64,000 nucleotides of DNA from Amycolatopsis thermoflava N1165 (GTDB lineage Bacteria; Actinomycetota; Actinomycetes; Mycobacteriales; Pseudonocardiaceae): contig NZ_KI421511.1 of NCBI RefSeq assembly GCF_000473265.1, positions 4,191,560 through 4,255,559 on the forward strand, written 5' to 3'. Positions 29,326 to 36,498 of the stretch are shown here, piece after piece (positions within the stretch are counted from its first letter, which is position 1; each line of letters opens with the position of its first letter). A model generated the notes under the pieces. It was not told the DNA's origin. It searched no databases and saw only the letters and a program-made list of their open reading frames with translations. Made by a program: the position numbers and the translations under genes.

Positions 29326-29772
29326 AGTGAGATCCACATTAGACGTGCTCGGCGCTCCGATGTCGAGGAGATCGTGGCGATGCTGGCCGACGACGACCTC
29401 GGCGCGCAGCGGGAAGCGCCCGGCGACCCGGCCTACCTGCGGGCGTTCGAGGCGATCGACGCCGATCCCGGCCAGCTGCTGGTGGTCGCGGAGCGGGACG
29501 GCGAGGTGGTGGGCACGCTGCAGCTGACGTTCATCCCGGGCCTGTCCCGCCGCGGCGCGACGCGGGCGCTGGTCGAGGGCGTGCGGGTGCGGTCCGACCA
29601 GCGCGGCGGCGGGCTCGGGGCGGCGCTGATGGAGTGGGCGGTCGAGGAGTCCCGGCGGCGGGGCTGCGCGCTGGTGCAGTTCACCTCCGACGCCTCCCGC
29701 ACCCGCGCGCACCGCTTCTACGAGCGGCTCGGCTTCGAGGCCACCCACCTGGGCTTCAAGCTGCCGCTGTAG
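29323..29772 (+). CDS. GNAT-family N-acetyltransferase
   Basis: A 149-residue GNAT domain: motif A is GVRVRSDQRGGGLGAALME and motif B ends in AHRFYERLGFEATHLGFK, a subgroup often acting on small amines or antibiotics. The GTG at 29323 follows a near-leaderless promoter; an in-frame ATG at 29305 lies upstream of the predicted transcript start. Its 3' end overlaps the convergent ArsR gene by 17 nt. Confidence 0.87.
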   Translation: MSEIHIRRARRSDVEEIVAMLADDDLGAQREAPGDPAYLRAFEAIDADPGQLLVVAERDGEVVGTLQLTFIPGLSRRGATRALVEGVRVRSDQRGGGLGAALMEWAVEESRRRGCALVQFTSDASRTRAHRFYERLGFEATHLGFKLPL

Positions 29773-30088
29773 GCGGCTCCCAGTTCCGCACCAGGTCGAG
29801 CAAGCCCGGGAACCGCGCGTCGAGGTCGGCGACGCGCACCTCGCTGCGGCGCTCCAGGCCGTACTGCCGCTGGGTCGTCACGCCGGCCTCGCGCAGCAGC
29901 TTGAAGTGGTGGGTCAGCGTCGACTTCGGGCGGTCGATCCCGAACCAGCCGCACGAGCGCGGCACGCCCGGCGACTCCAGCAGCAACTTCCGCACCATCC
30001 CGAGCCGCAGGGGGTCGCTCAGCGCGGACAGCACCACCTCTAGGCGCAGGTCCTCCCGGGCCGGCTGCGGCAACGTCTCCTCCGTCAC
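29756..30088 (-). CDS. ArsR-type winged-helix regulator
   Basis: A 110-residue winged-helix protein: LEVVLSALSDPLRLGMVRKL, then recognition region RPKSTLTHHFKLLREAGV, as in ArsR/SmtB proteins. Metal-binding Cys of classical ArsR are missing, so it probably senses something other than a metal. The GTG start abuts a perfect palindromic operator whose centre holds its -10 box. It diverges from an MFS exporter that it presumably represses. Confidence 0.85.
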   Translation of the reverse strand: MTEETLPQPAREDLRLEVVLSALSDPLRLGMVRKLLLESPGVPRSCGWFGIDRPKSTLTHHFKLLREAGVTTQRQYGLERRSEVRVADLDARFPGLLDLVRNWEPPTAAA

Positions 30089-30108
30089 AGTACGAATAAT
30101 ATCGTACT
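30089..30108. promoter_or_regulatory. ArsR operator O1, overlapping the arsR -10 box
   Basis: Perfect inverted repeat AGTACGA-ATAATA-TCGTACT. On the minus strand the spacer reads TATTAT, 7 nt before the GTG, so the operator encloses the leaderless -10 box of the regulator gene. Confidence 0.8.
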
Positions 30109-30133
30109 AAGGGCCAGTTCGACTATCTTCCAA

Positions 30134-30157
30134 CTAGTACGACAAAACTCGAACTAG
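30134..30157. promoter_or_regulatory. ArsR operator O2 before the MFS gene
   Basis: CTAGTACGA-CAAAAC-TCGAACTAG, an 8/9 inverted repeat with the same half-site as O1 and the same 6-bp spacer. It overlaps the ribosome-site region of the MFS gene. A further half-site (AGTTCGA) lies at about 30116-30122. Confidence 0.7.
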
Positions 30158-30166
30158 GAGGAGATC

Positions 30167-31372
30167 GTGAAACGCACCGCCTGGCTCGCCGCCTGGCCGG
30201 TCCTCGCCGTGTTCGTCCTGTCCAACGCCCCGACCCCGGTCTACGTGCTGTGGCAACGCGAACTCGGCTTCTCCGCCGGCGTCCTGACATTCGTCTTCGC
30301 GTGCTACATCGCGGGCCTGCTCGCCGCGCTCCTGGTCGCGGGCGTGCTCTCGGACCGGATCGGGCGCAAACCGGTCCTGCTGCCCGCGCTCGCGCTGGGC
30401 ATCATGGCGTGCGTCCTCTTCGCGACGGCAGGTTCGGTGCTCGTGCTCGCGGTCGCGCGGTTCCTCACCGGGCTCGCGGTGGGCGCCGCCGTCTCCGCGG
30501 GCATGGCCGCGGTGAACGACGTCGCCCCGGGAAAGGGCAAGACCGCGGCGCTGGCGTCGTCGACCGCGATGGTCCTCGGCGCCGGTCTCGGGCCGCTGCT
30601 GGCTGGTGTCGCGTCGGAAACCCTGCCGGGGCCGACGGTGACGATCTTCCTCGCCGAGATCGTCCTGCTCGTCTCCGCCGGGATCGTCGTCGCCCGGCTG
30701 CCGCTGCCCCGCCCGGTGGGCACCACCCGCGCCTGGATCCGGATCCCGCAGGTCCACCCCGCCGGCCGCAGCGCGGTCCTGCGCGGCGTCGCCGTGTTCG
30801 CGCCGGGCATCACGGCCACTTCGTTCGTGCTCTCGCTCGGCCCGTCCGTCCTCACCGAACTGCTGGACACCACCAACCGGATCGTCGCCGGGGCACTCGC
30901 GTTCGTCATGTTCCTCGGCGCGACGGGCGTTCAGTTCGCGGTGCGCGGCCTGCCGGTGCGGGCGATCCTGCTCGCCGGCGCCGCCTCGACCACGGCCGGC
31001 ATGGTCGCGCTGGTCGTCTCCCTGCAGACCGCGTCGCCGGCCCTGCTGGCGGTCGCCGCGGTGCTCGCCGGGACCGGTCAGGGCATGGGCCAGTTCGGCG
31101 GCCTCACCCTGATCAACGCGAGCGTCCCGGCGAACCGGCTCGCCGAGGCGACCGCCGCGCAGAACGTCGGCGGCTACGTGCCCGCCGCGGTCCTGCCGCT
31201 CGCCGCCGGGTTCCTCAGCGACGCCGCCGGCCTCGCGACCGGCGCGACCGCGTTCGGCGCCGTCGTGATCGCCGCGGCCTTGGCGGGCAGCCTCGTCGCG
31301 GGACGAGGCCGCCCTGCCCGTCAGGTCGCCGCCTCCACCGGGCTGCGGAACTGCGCCGAGTACAGCCGGTAG
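30167..31372 (+). CDS. MFS exporter
   Basis: A 401-residue major facilitator with twelve hydrophobic segments and the loop 2-3 signature GVLSDRIGRKPVLLP. Probable drug or metabolite efflux pump. GTG start behind AGGAGGAG. Its last 52 nt are antisense to the end of the convergent ABC transporter gene, so the C-terminal ~17 residues are constrained by both frames. Regulated by the divergent ArsR protein through O1/O2. Confidence 0.9.
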   Translation: MKRTAWLAAWPVLAVFVLSNAPTPVYVLWQRELGFSAGVLTFVFACYIAGLLAALLVAGVLSDRIGRKPVLLPALALGIMACVLFATAGSVLVLAVARFLTGLAVGAAVSAGMAAVNDVAPGKGKTAALASSTAMVLGAGLGPLLAGVASETLPGPTVTIFLAEIVLLVSAGIVVARLPLPRPVGTTRAWIRIPQVHPAGRSAVLRGVAVFAPGITATSFVLSLGPSVLTELLDTTNRIVAGALAFVMFLGATGVQFAVRGLPVRAILLAGAASTTAGMVALVVSLQTASPALLAVAAVLAGTGQGMGQFGGLTLINASVPANRLAEATAAQNVGGYVPAAVLPLAAGFLSDAAGLATGATAFGAVVIAAALAGSLVAGRGRPARQVAASTGLRNCAEYSR

Positions 31373-33243
31373 TAGGCGCCGCCCGCGGCGAGCAGCTCCT
31401 CGTGCGTGCCCTGCTCCACGATCCGCCCCGACTCCATCACCAGGATGAGGTCGGCGTCGCGGATCGTGGACAGGCGGTGCGCGATCACGAACGACGTGCG
31501 GTCGGTGCGCAGCGCCGCCATCGCCTGCTGCAGCAGCGCCTCGGTGCGGGTGTCGACCGAGCTGGTGGCCTCGTCGAGGATCAGCAGCGACGGATCGGCG
31601 AGGAACGCCCGCGCGATCGTCACCAGCTGCTTCTCCCCCGCGCTGAGGTTGGTGCCCTCGTCGTCGATCACCGTGTCGTAGCCGTCGGGCAGGCTGCGCA
31701 CGAACCGGTCCACGAACGTGGCCCGCGCGGCCGCCTCCACCTGCTCCGGCGTCGCCGACGGGTTGCCGTAGGCGATGTTGTCCCGGATCGTGCCGTTGAA
31801 CAGCCAGGTGTCCTGCAGCACCATCCCGGTCTGGCCGCGCAGGTCGTCGCGGGTCATCGCGGTGATGTCCACGCCGTCGAGCGTGATCCGCCCGGCGTCC
31901 AGCTCGTAGAACCGCATGATCAGGTTCACCAGCGTGGTCTTGCCCGCCCCGGTCGGCCCGACGATCGCCACCGTCTGCCCCGGCTCGGCGACCAGCGACA
32001 GGTCCTCGATGAGCGGCCGCTGCGGGTCGTAGGAGAAGTCCACGTGCTCGAACTCCACCCGGCCGCGGCGCCGCTCCGGCAGGACCGGGGACGCGGTGTC
32101 CGGCTTCTGCTCCGCCGCGTCGAGCAGCTCGAAGACCCGCTCGGCGGAGGCGACGCCGGACTGCAGCAGGTTCGCCAGCGACGCCGCCTGGGTCAGCGGC
32201 TGCGTGAACTGGCGCGAGTACTGCAGGAACGCCTGCACGTCGCCGAGCGTCATCGTCCCCGTCGCGACCCGCAGCCCGCCGACGACCGCCAGCACGACGT
32301 AGCTGAGGTTCGACAGGAACATCATCGCCGGCATGATGATCCCGGAGATGAACTGCGCGCCCATGCCGGCCCGGTAGAGGTCGGCGTTGCGGCGCCCGAA
32401 CTCCTGCTCCACCTCGCGGCGCCGGCCGAACACCGTGACCAGCTCGTGCCCGCTGAACGCCTCCTCGATGTGCGCGTTGAGGGCGCCGGTGTGCTTCCAC
32501 TGGGCCACGAACAGCTTCTGCGAACGCTTCCCGATCACCCTGGTCAGCACGATCGACGCGGGCACCACCAGCAACGCGATCACGGCGAGCAGCGGCGACA
32601 CCACGAACATCATCACCAGCACGCCGATCAGCGACAGCAGCGACGTGAGCAGCTGGCTCAGGGTCTGCTGCAGCGTCAGCGCGATGTTGTCGATGTCGTT
32701 GGTGACGCGGGACAGCAGTTCCCCGCGCGGCTGCCCGTCGAAGTACCGCAACGGCAACCGGTGCAGCTTCGCCTCGACGTCCTCGCGCAGCCGGTACACC
32801 ACGCGCTGCACGGCGCCGTTGAGCAGGTAGCCCTGCAGCCAGCCGAACACCGACGCCGCCACATACAGCACCAGCACCCAGGACAGCACCCGGCCGAGGG
32901 CGGCGAAGTCGATGCCCGCGCCCGGCACCACGTCCATCCTCGCGAGCATGTCGGCGAGGTTGGTGTTGCCCTCGGCACGCGCCGCCGCGATCGCCTGCTC
33001 GGTGGTGGTGCCCGCGGGCAGGCGGCTGGAGACGAACCCGCCGAAGATGATGTCGGTGGCGTGACCGAGGATCTTCGGCCCCACCACGGTGAACGCGACG
33101 CTCGCGACGCCGAGCGCGACCACGAACACGAGCGTGAGCCGCTCCGGGCGCAGCCTGCCCATCAGGCGGCGGGCGCCCTCGCCGAAGCTCTTCGGCTTCT
33201 GCACCGGCCCGGCGGGAGCGCCGGGAAAACCTGGTCTGGTCAC
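31321..33243 (-). CDS. ABC exporter, heterodimer half with canonical ATPase site
   Basis: A 640-residue transmembrane-domain plus ATPase half-transporter. Six membrane helices span about 30-350 with an unusually long first external loop (about 60-110). The ATPase has Walker A GPTGAGKTTLV, signature NLSAGEKQ (LSAGE, not LSGGQ), Walker B LLILDEATSSVD with the catalytic Glu, and H-loop IAHRLSTI. Its GTG overlaps the stop of the upstream ABC gene (GTGA), indicating a heterodimer. Controlled with its partner by the divergent TetR. Confidence 0.92.
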   Translation of the reverse strand: MTRPGFPGAPAGPVQKPKSFGEGARRLMGRLRPERLTLVFVVALGVASVAFTVVGPKILGHATDIIFGGFVSSRLPAGTTTEQAIAAARAEGNTNLADMLARMDVVPGAGIDFAALGRVLSWVLVLYVAASVFGWLQGYLLNGAVQRVVYRLREDVEAKLHRLPLRYFDGQPRGELLSRVTNDIDNIALTLQQTLSQLLTSLLSLIGVLVMMFVVSPLLAVIALLVVPASIVLTRVIGKRSQKLFVAQWKHTGALNAHIEEAFSGHELVTVFGRRREVEQEFGRRNADLYRAGMGAQFISGIIMPAMMFLSNLSYVVLAVVGGLRVATGTMTLGDVQAFLQYSRQFTQPLTQAASLANLLQSGVASAERVFELLDAAEQKPDTASPVLPERRRGRVEFEHVDFSYDPQRPLIEDLSLVAEPGQTVAIVGPTGAGKTTLVNLIMRFYELDAGRITLDGVDITAMTRDDLRGQTGMVLQDTWLFNGTIRDNIAYGNPSATPEQVEAAARATFVDRFVRSLPDGYDTVIDDEGTNLSAGEKQLVTIARAFLADPSLLILDEATSSVDTRTEALLQQAMAALRTDRTSFVIAHRLSTIRDADLILVMESGRIVEQGTHEELLAAGGAYYRLYSAQFRSPVEAAT

Positions 33244-34973
33244 GCCGCTTCCTCCGCGGTGAGCTGGGACTCCACGATTTCGAGGTAGGTGGGGCAGTCA
33301 CGCAGCAGCTCCGCGTGCGTGCCCAGCCCGACGATCTCCCCGTTCTCCAGCACGACGATCTGGTCGGCGCCGACGATCGTGGAAACCCGTTGCGCCACCA
33401 CGATCACCGCCGCATCCGCGGTGTGCGGGGCCAGCGCGGCGCGCAGCCGGGCGTCGGTGGCCAGGTCGAGCGCCGAGAACGAGTCGTCGAACAGGTACAC
33501 CTCCGGTTTGCGCACCAGCGCCCGCGCGATCGCGAGCCGCTGCCGCTGCCCGCCGGAGACGTTCGTGCCGCCCTGCGCGATCGGGGCGTCCAGGCCGCCG
33601 GGCATCTCCGCCACGAACTCCCGCGCCTGCGCGATCTCCAGCGCCTGCCACAGTTCTTCGTCGGTGGCGTCCGGTTTCCCGTAGCGCAGGTTGCTCGCCA
33701 CGGTGCCGGTGAACAGGTACGGCCGCTGCGGCACCAGCCCGATCCGGCTCCACAGCACGTCCGGGTCGAGTTCCCGCACGTCGACGCCGTCGACCAGGAC
33801 GCGGCCTGCCGTCGCGTCGAACAACCGCGGCACCAGCGACAGCAGCGTGGTCTTGCCCGCGCCGGTGCTGCCGATGATCGCGGTGGTCTTCCCGGCCTCC
33901 GCGCGGAAACCGATGTCCCGCAGCACCGGTGCGTCCGCGCCCGGGTAGCGGAATTCGACCCCCTGGAACTCGACGGCGCCGTGTTCGGCGACCTCCCGCA
34001 CCGGGCGCAACGGCGGCCGCACCGACGACTCGGTGTCCAGCACCTCGGCGATGCGCTCGGCGCAGACGGACGCGCGCGGGATCATCGTCGCGATGAAGGT
34101 GGCCATGGTGACCGACATGAGGATCTGGATCAGGTAGTTCAGGAACGCCGTGAGCGCCCCGATCTGCATCTCGCCGCCGGCCACCCGGTGCGCGCCGAAC
34201 CACAGCACGGCGACGCTGCTGGCGTTCATCACCAGCAGCACCGTCGGGAAGATGACCGCCTGCAGGCGGCCGACGCGCAGCGCGGTGACGGTCAGCTCGT
34301 CGTTCGCGACGGCGAACCGGCGCACCTCGTCCCGCTCGCGCACGAACGCCCGCACCACGCGGATGCCCGACAGCTGTTCCCGCAGCACGCGGTTGACGCG
34401 GTCGATGCGGGTCTGCATCAGCCGGAACTGCGGCACCATGCGCGACACCACGAGCCCGATGGCCGCCAGCAGCACCGGCACCGCGACCAGCAGCAGCCAG
34501 GACAGCCCGACGTCCTGGCGCAGCGCGAGCACGATGCCGCCGACGCACATGATCGGCGCCACGATCAGGATCGTGCAGCCCATCACCACGATCAGCTGCA
34601 CCTGCTGCACGTCGTTGGTGGTGCGGGTGATCAGCGACGGCGCCCCGAACTGCGCCACCTCGCGCGCGGAGAACCCGCCGACCCGGTGGAAGACGGCGGC
34701 CCGCACGTCGCGCCCGAAACCGGCCGCGCTGCGCGCGCCGAAGTACACCGCCGCGACGGAACAGGCGATCTGCAGCACCGTCACGGCCAGCATCCAGCCG
34801 CCCGCCGAGAGGATGTAACCGGTGTCGCCGGTGGCGACGCCGTGGTCGATGATGTCGGCGTTGAGGCTCGGCAGGTACAGCGACGCGATGGTGCCCGCGA
34901 GCTGCAGCACCACCACCGCGGCGAGCGCTCGCCAGTACGGACGTAGGAATGTCCGCAATATCCGGTTGAGCAC
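33240..34973 (-). CDS. ABC exporter, heterodimer half with degenerate ATPase site
   Basis: A 577-residue partner of the downstream ABC half. Walker A GSTGAGKTTLL and signature NVSGGQRQ are normal, but Walker B is VYLFDDSFSALD with Asp replacing the catalytic Glu, and the H-loop is VAQRVSTI with Gln replacing His. This is the hallmark of the non-hydrolytic site in asymmetric heterodimers such as TM287/288. The GTG at 34973 follows AGGGGGAATT; an in-frame extension to 35063 would cross the regulatory region and is rejected. Confidence 0.92.
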   Translation of the reverse strand: MLNRILRTFLRPYWRALAAVVVLQLAGTIASLYLPSLNADIIDHGVATGDTGYILSAGGWMLAVTVLQIACSVAAVYFGARSAAGFGRDVRAAVFHRVGGFSAREVAQFGAPSLITRTTNDVQQVQLIVVMGCTILIVAPIMCVGGIVLALRQDVGLSWLLLVAVPVLLAAIGLVVSRMVPQFRLMQTRIDRVNRVLREQLSGIRVVRAFVRERDEVRRFAVANDELTVTALRVGRLQAVIFPTVLLVMNASSVAVLWFGAHRVAGGEMQIGALTAFLNYLIQILMSVTMATFIATMIPRASVCAERIAEVLDTESSVRPPLRPVREVAEHGAVEFQGVEFRYPGADAPVLRDIGFRAEAGKTTAIIGSTGAGKTTLLSLVPRLFDATAGRVLVDGVDVRELDPDVLWSRIGLVPQRPYLFTGTVASNLRYGKPDATDEELWQALEIAQAREFVAEMPGGLDAPIAQGGTNVSGGQRQRLAIARALVRKPEVYLFDDSFSALDLATDARLRAALAPHTADAAVIVVAQRVSTIVGADQIVVLENGEIVGLGTHAELLRDCPTYLEIVESQLTAEEAA

Positions 34974-35006
34974 AATTCCCCCTAGGAACGGTCGGTATCC
35001 ACTGTG

Positions 35007-35036
35007 TAGGCTACGCCCGTAAGAAACGCAACGTTT
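35007..35036. promoter_or_regulatory. TetR operator and -10 box between ABC operon and tetR
   Basis: TAGGCT at 35007-35012 is a plausible plus-strand -10. The inverted repeat AAACG-CAA-CGTTT at 35024-35036, extended by A/T-rich flanks, lies in the early transcribed region of tetR and near the ABC start. Confidence 0.6.
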
Positions 35037-35049
35037 TTTAGGAGGGTGG

Positions 35050-35661
35050 GTGCCGGAGCCCAAGTCGAGGCGTCACGGGGCCGAACTGGAGGCCGCGATC
35101 CTGGACGCGGCGTGGGCCGAACTCGTCGAGGTCGGGTACGCGAGACTGACCATGGAAGGCGTCGCGGCCCGCGCGGGCACCAGCAAACCGGTGGTCTACC
35201 GGCGCTGGCCCGGACGCCCCGAACTGGTCCTCGCCGCGTGGCGCCGTCGCATCCCGGACGCCGACAACCCGCCCGACCTCGGTGACCTCCGCTCGGATTT
35301 GCTGGCATTCCTGCATCGATTGGTGCACCGGTTTCACGACACGCCCCGCGATGTGCTGGCCGGACTGATGAGCGAAACGTTCCGGGACCCGGAGGTTTTC
35401 GCTTTGCTGCTGAAGCAGATAGCGGCCGCGAAACACCGCCCCACCTTCGAAACCATCGTGCGCAGAGCCGTGGCACGCGGCGAACTCCCGCCCGTCGAGA
35501 TCACCCCGCGCGTCGCACGCGTCCCCCTTGACCTCGTCCGTGCCGAAGCAATCTTCCACCACGGGGAAATCGACGAGAAAACGATTACCGAGATTGTCGA
35601 CGAAGTCTTCCTCCCCCTGTTGCGCGGATTGGCGCACAAGGAGTTCGATGGGGAGGAATGA
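35050..35661 (+). CDS. TetR-family regulator of the ABC exporter
   Basis: A 203-residue TetR protein: N-terminal HTH LTMEGVAARAGTSKPVVYRR, then a TetR_C-type ligand domain. The divergent ABC exporter, with a dyad in the shared promoter, points to local repression and drug-induced export. GTG at 35050, 4 nt after AGGAGG. Confidence 0.9.
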   Translation: MPEPKSRRHGAELEAAILDAAWAELVEVGYARLTMEGVAARAGTSKPVVYRRWPGRPELVLAAWRRRIPDADNPPDLGDLRSDLLAFLHRLVHRFHDTPRDVLAGLMSETFRDPEVFALLLKQIAAAKHRPTFETIVRRAVARGELPPVEITPRVARVPLDLVRAEAIFHHGEIDEKTITEIVDEVFLPLLRGLAHKEFDGEE

Positions 35662-35730
35662 CCGGCCCTCCGGCGGGGTAACCACCCCGCTGACACGACC
35701 GACGAGAAGTGTGGAGGCGGTGTCGGGAAA

Positions 35731-36498
35731 ATGAGCACCGCTGGACGGGTCCTGATCCGGCAACGGGAAGTCGCCGGGTGCACCGTCGTCGACCTCGCCG
35801 GCCGGCTGAACGCCCGGACCTACGGGGAACTCCGGGACAACCTGATCAAGCTCACGCTGGACCAGCCGCGGGCGTTGATCGCACAGGTCGACGACCTCGA
35901 CATCGCCGGGGAGCCCGCGCTGGCGGTCTTCTCCGCCGTCCGGATGCGCACCGACGAGTGGCCGTCCGTGCCGGTGCTGCTCGTCGCGCACGACCCGGAG
36001 CGGCACCGGATGATCGCAGGCAGCGCCATCCGCCGGTTCGTCCCGGTCCACACCTCCCTCAACGCGGCGATCGAGGCAGTGGCGGAGCCGCCGCCCCGGC
36101 GACGGCGGAATGCCGTCTTCCTCCCGCTCCCCAGCAGTTCGCACGGCGCGCGGGCGTTCGTCCAGGAGACCTGTCGCGACTGGAACATCCGGCACCGGCT
36201 GGAGGACGCGCTCGGCATCGCCACCGAACTGGTCGAGAACGCGATCACGCACGCGGGCACGGCGCTGGAGGTCCGGCTCGAGCTGCGCACGGGTTACCTG
36301 ACCATCGCCGTCCGGGACGAGGACCCGCACCCGGCCGTCCTGCGCCAGCGGCCGAGCGGCCGGCTGCAGGGCTACGGCCTGCAGGTCATCGCCGCCCTGT
36401 CCCGGGCCTGGGGCTGCTCCCCCGCCCAGGACGGCGGGAAGATCGTCTGGGCCGTGCTCAGCGTCGGTCCCCGTCGCCTCGCGCCGTTCCCTGTTTGA
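35731..36498 (+). CDS. STAS-HATPase fusion (antagonist plus RsbW-like kinase)
   Basis: A 255-residue fusion: residues 5-115 form a STAS domain, 130-245 an RsbW/SpoIIAB-type ATPase with N-box ELVENAITHAG, G1 VRDEDPHPAV and G2 GRLQGYGLQVIAAL. STAS and kinase are usually separate partner-switching proteins. The STAS core reads LDIAGEPALAVF, where canonical antagonists have DSSG, so the phosphorylatable Ser is missing. Probably a signalling component for the adjacent CheR/CheB genes. Its last 41 nt overlap the convergent cheR. No good ribosome site was found (GGAGG is 13 nt away). Confidence 0.85.
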   Translation: MSTAGRVLIRQREVAGCTVVDLAGRLNARTYGELRDNLIKLTLDQPRALIAQVDDLDIAGEPALAVFSAVRMRTDEWPSVPVLLVAHDPERHRMIAGSAIRRFVPVHTSLNAAIEAVAEPPPRRRRNAVFLPLPSSSHGARAFVQETCRDWNIRHRLEDALGIATELVENAITHAGTALEVRLELRTGYLTIAVRDEDPHPAVLRQRPSGRLQGYGLQVIAALSRAWGCSPAQDGGKIVWAVLSVGPRRLAPFPV

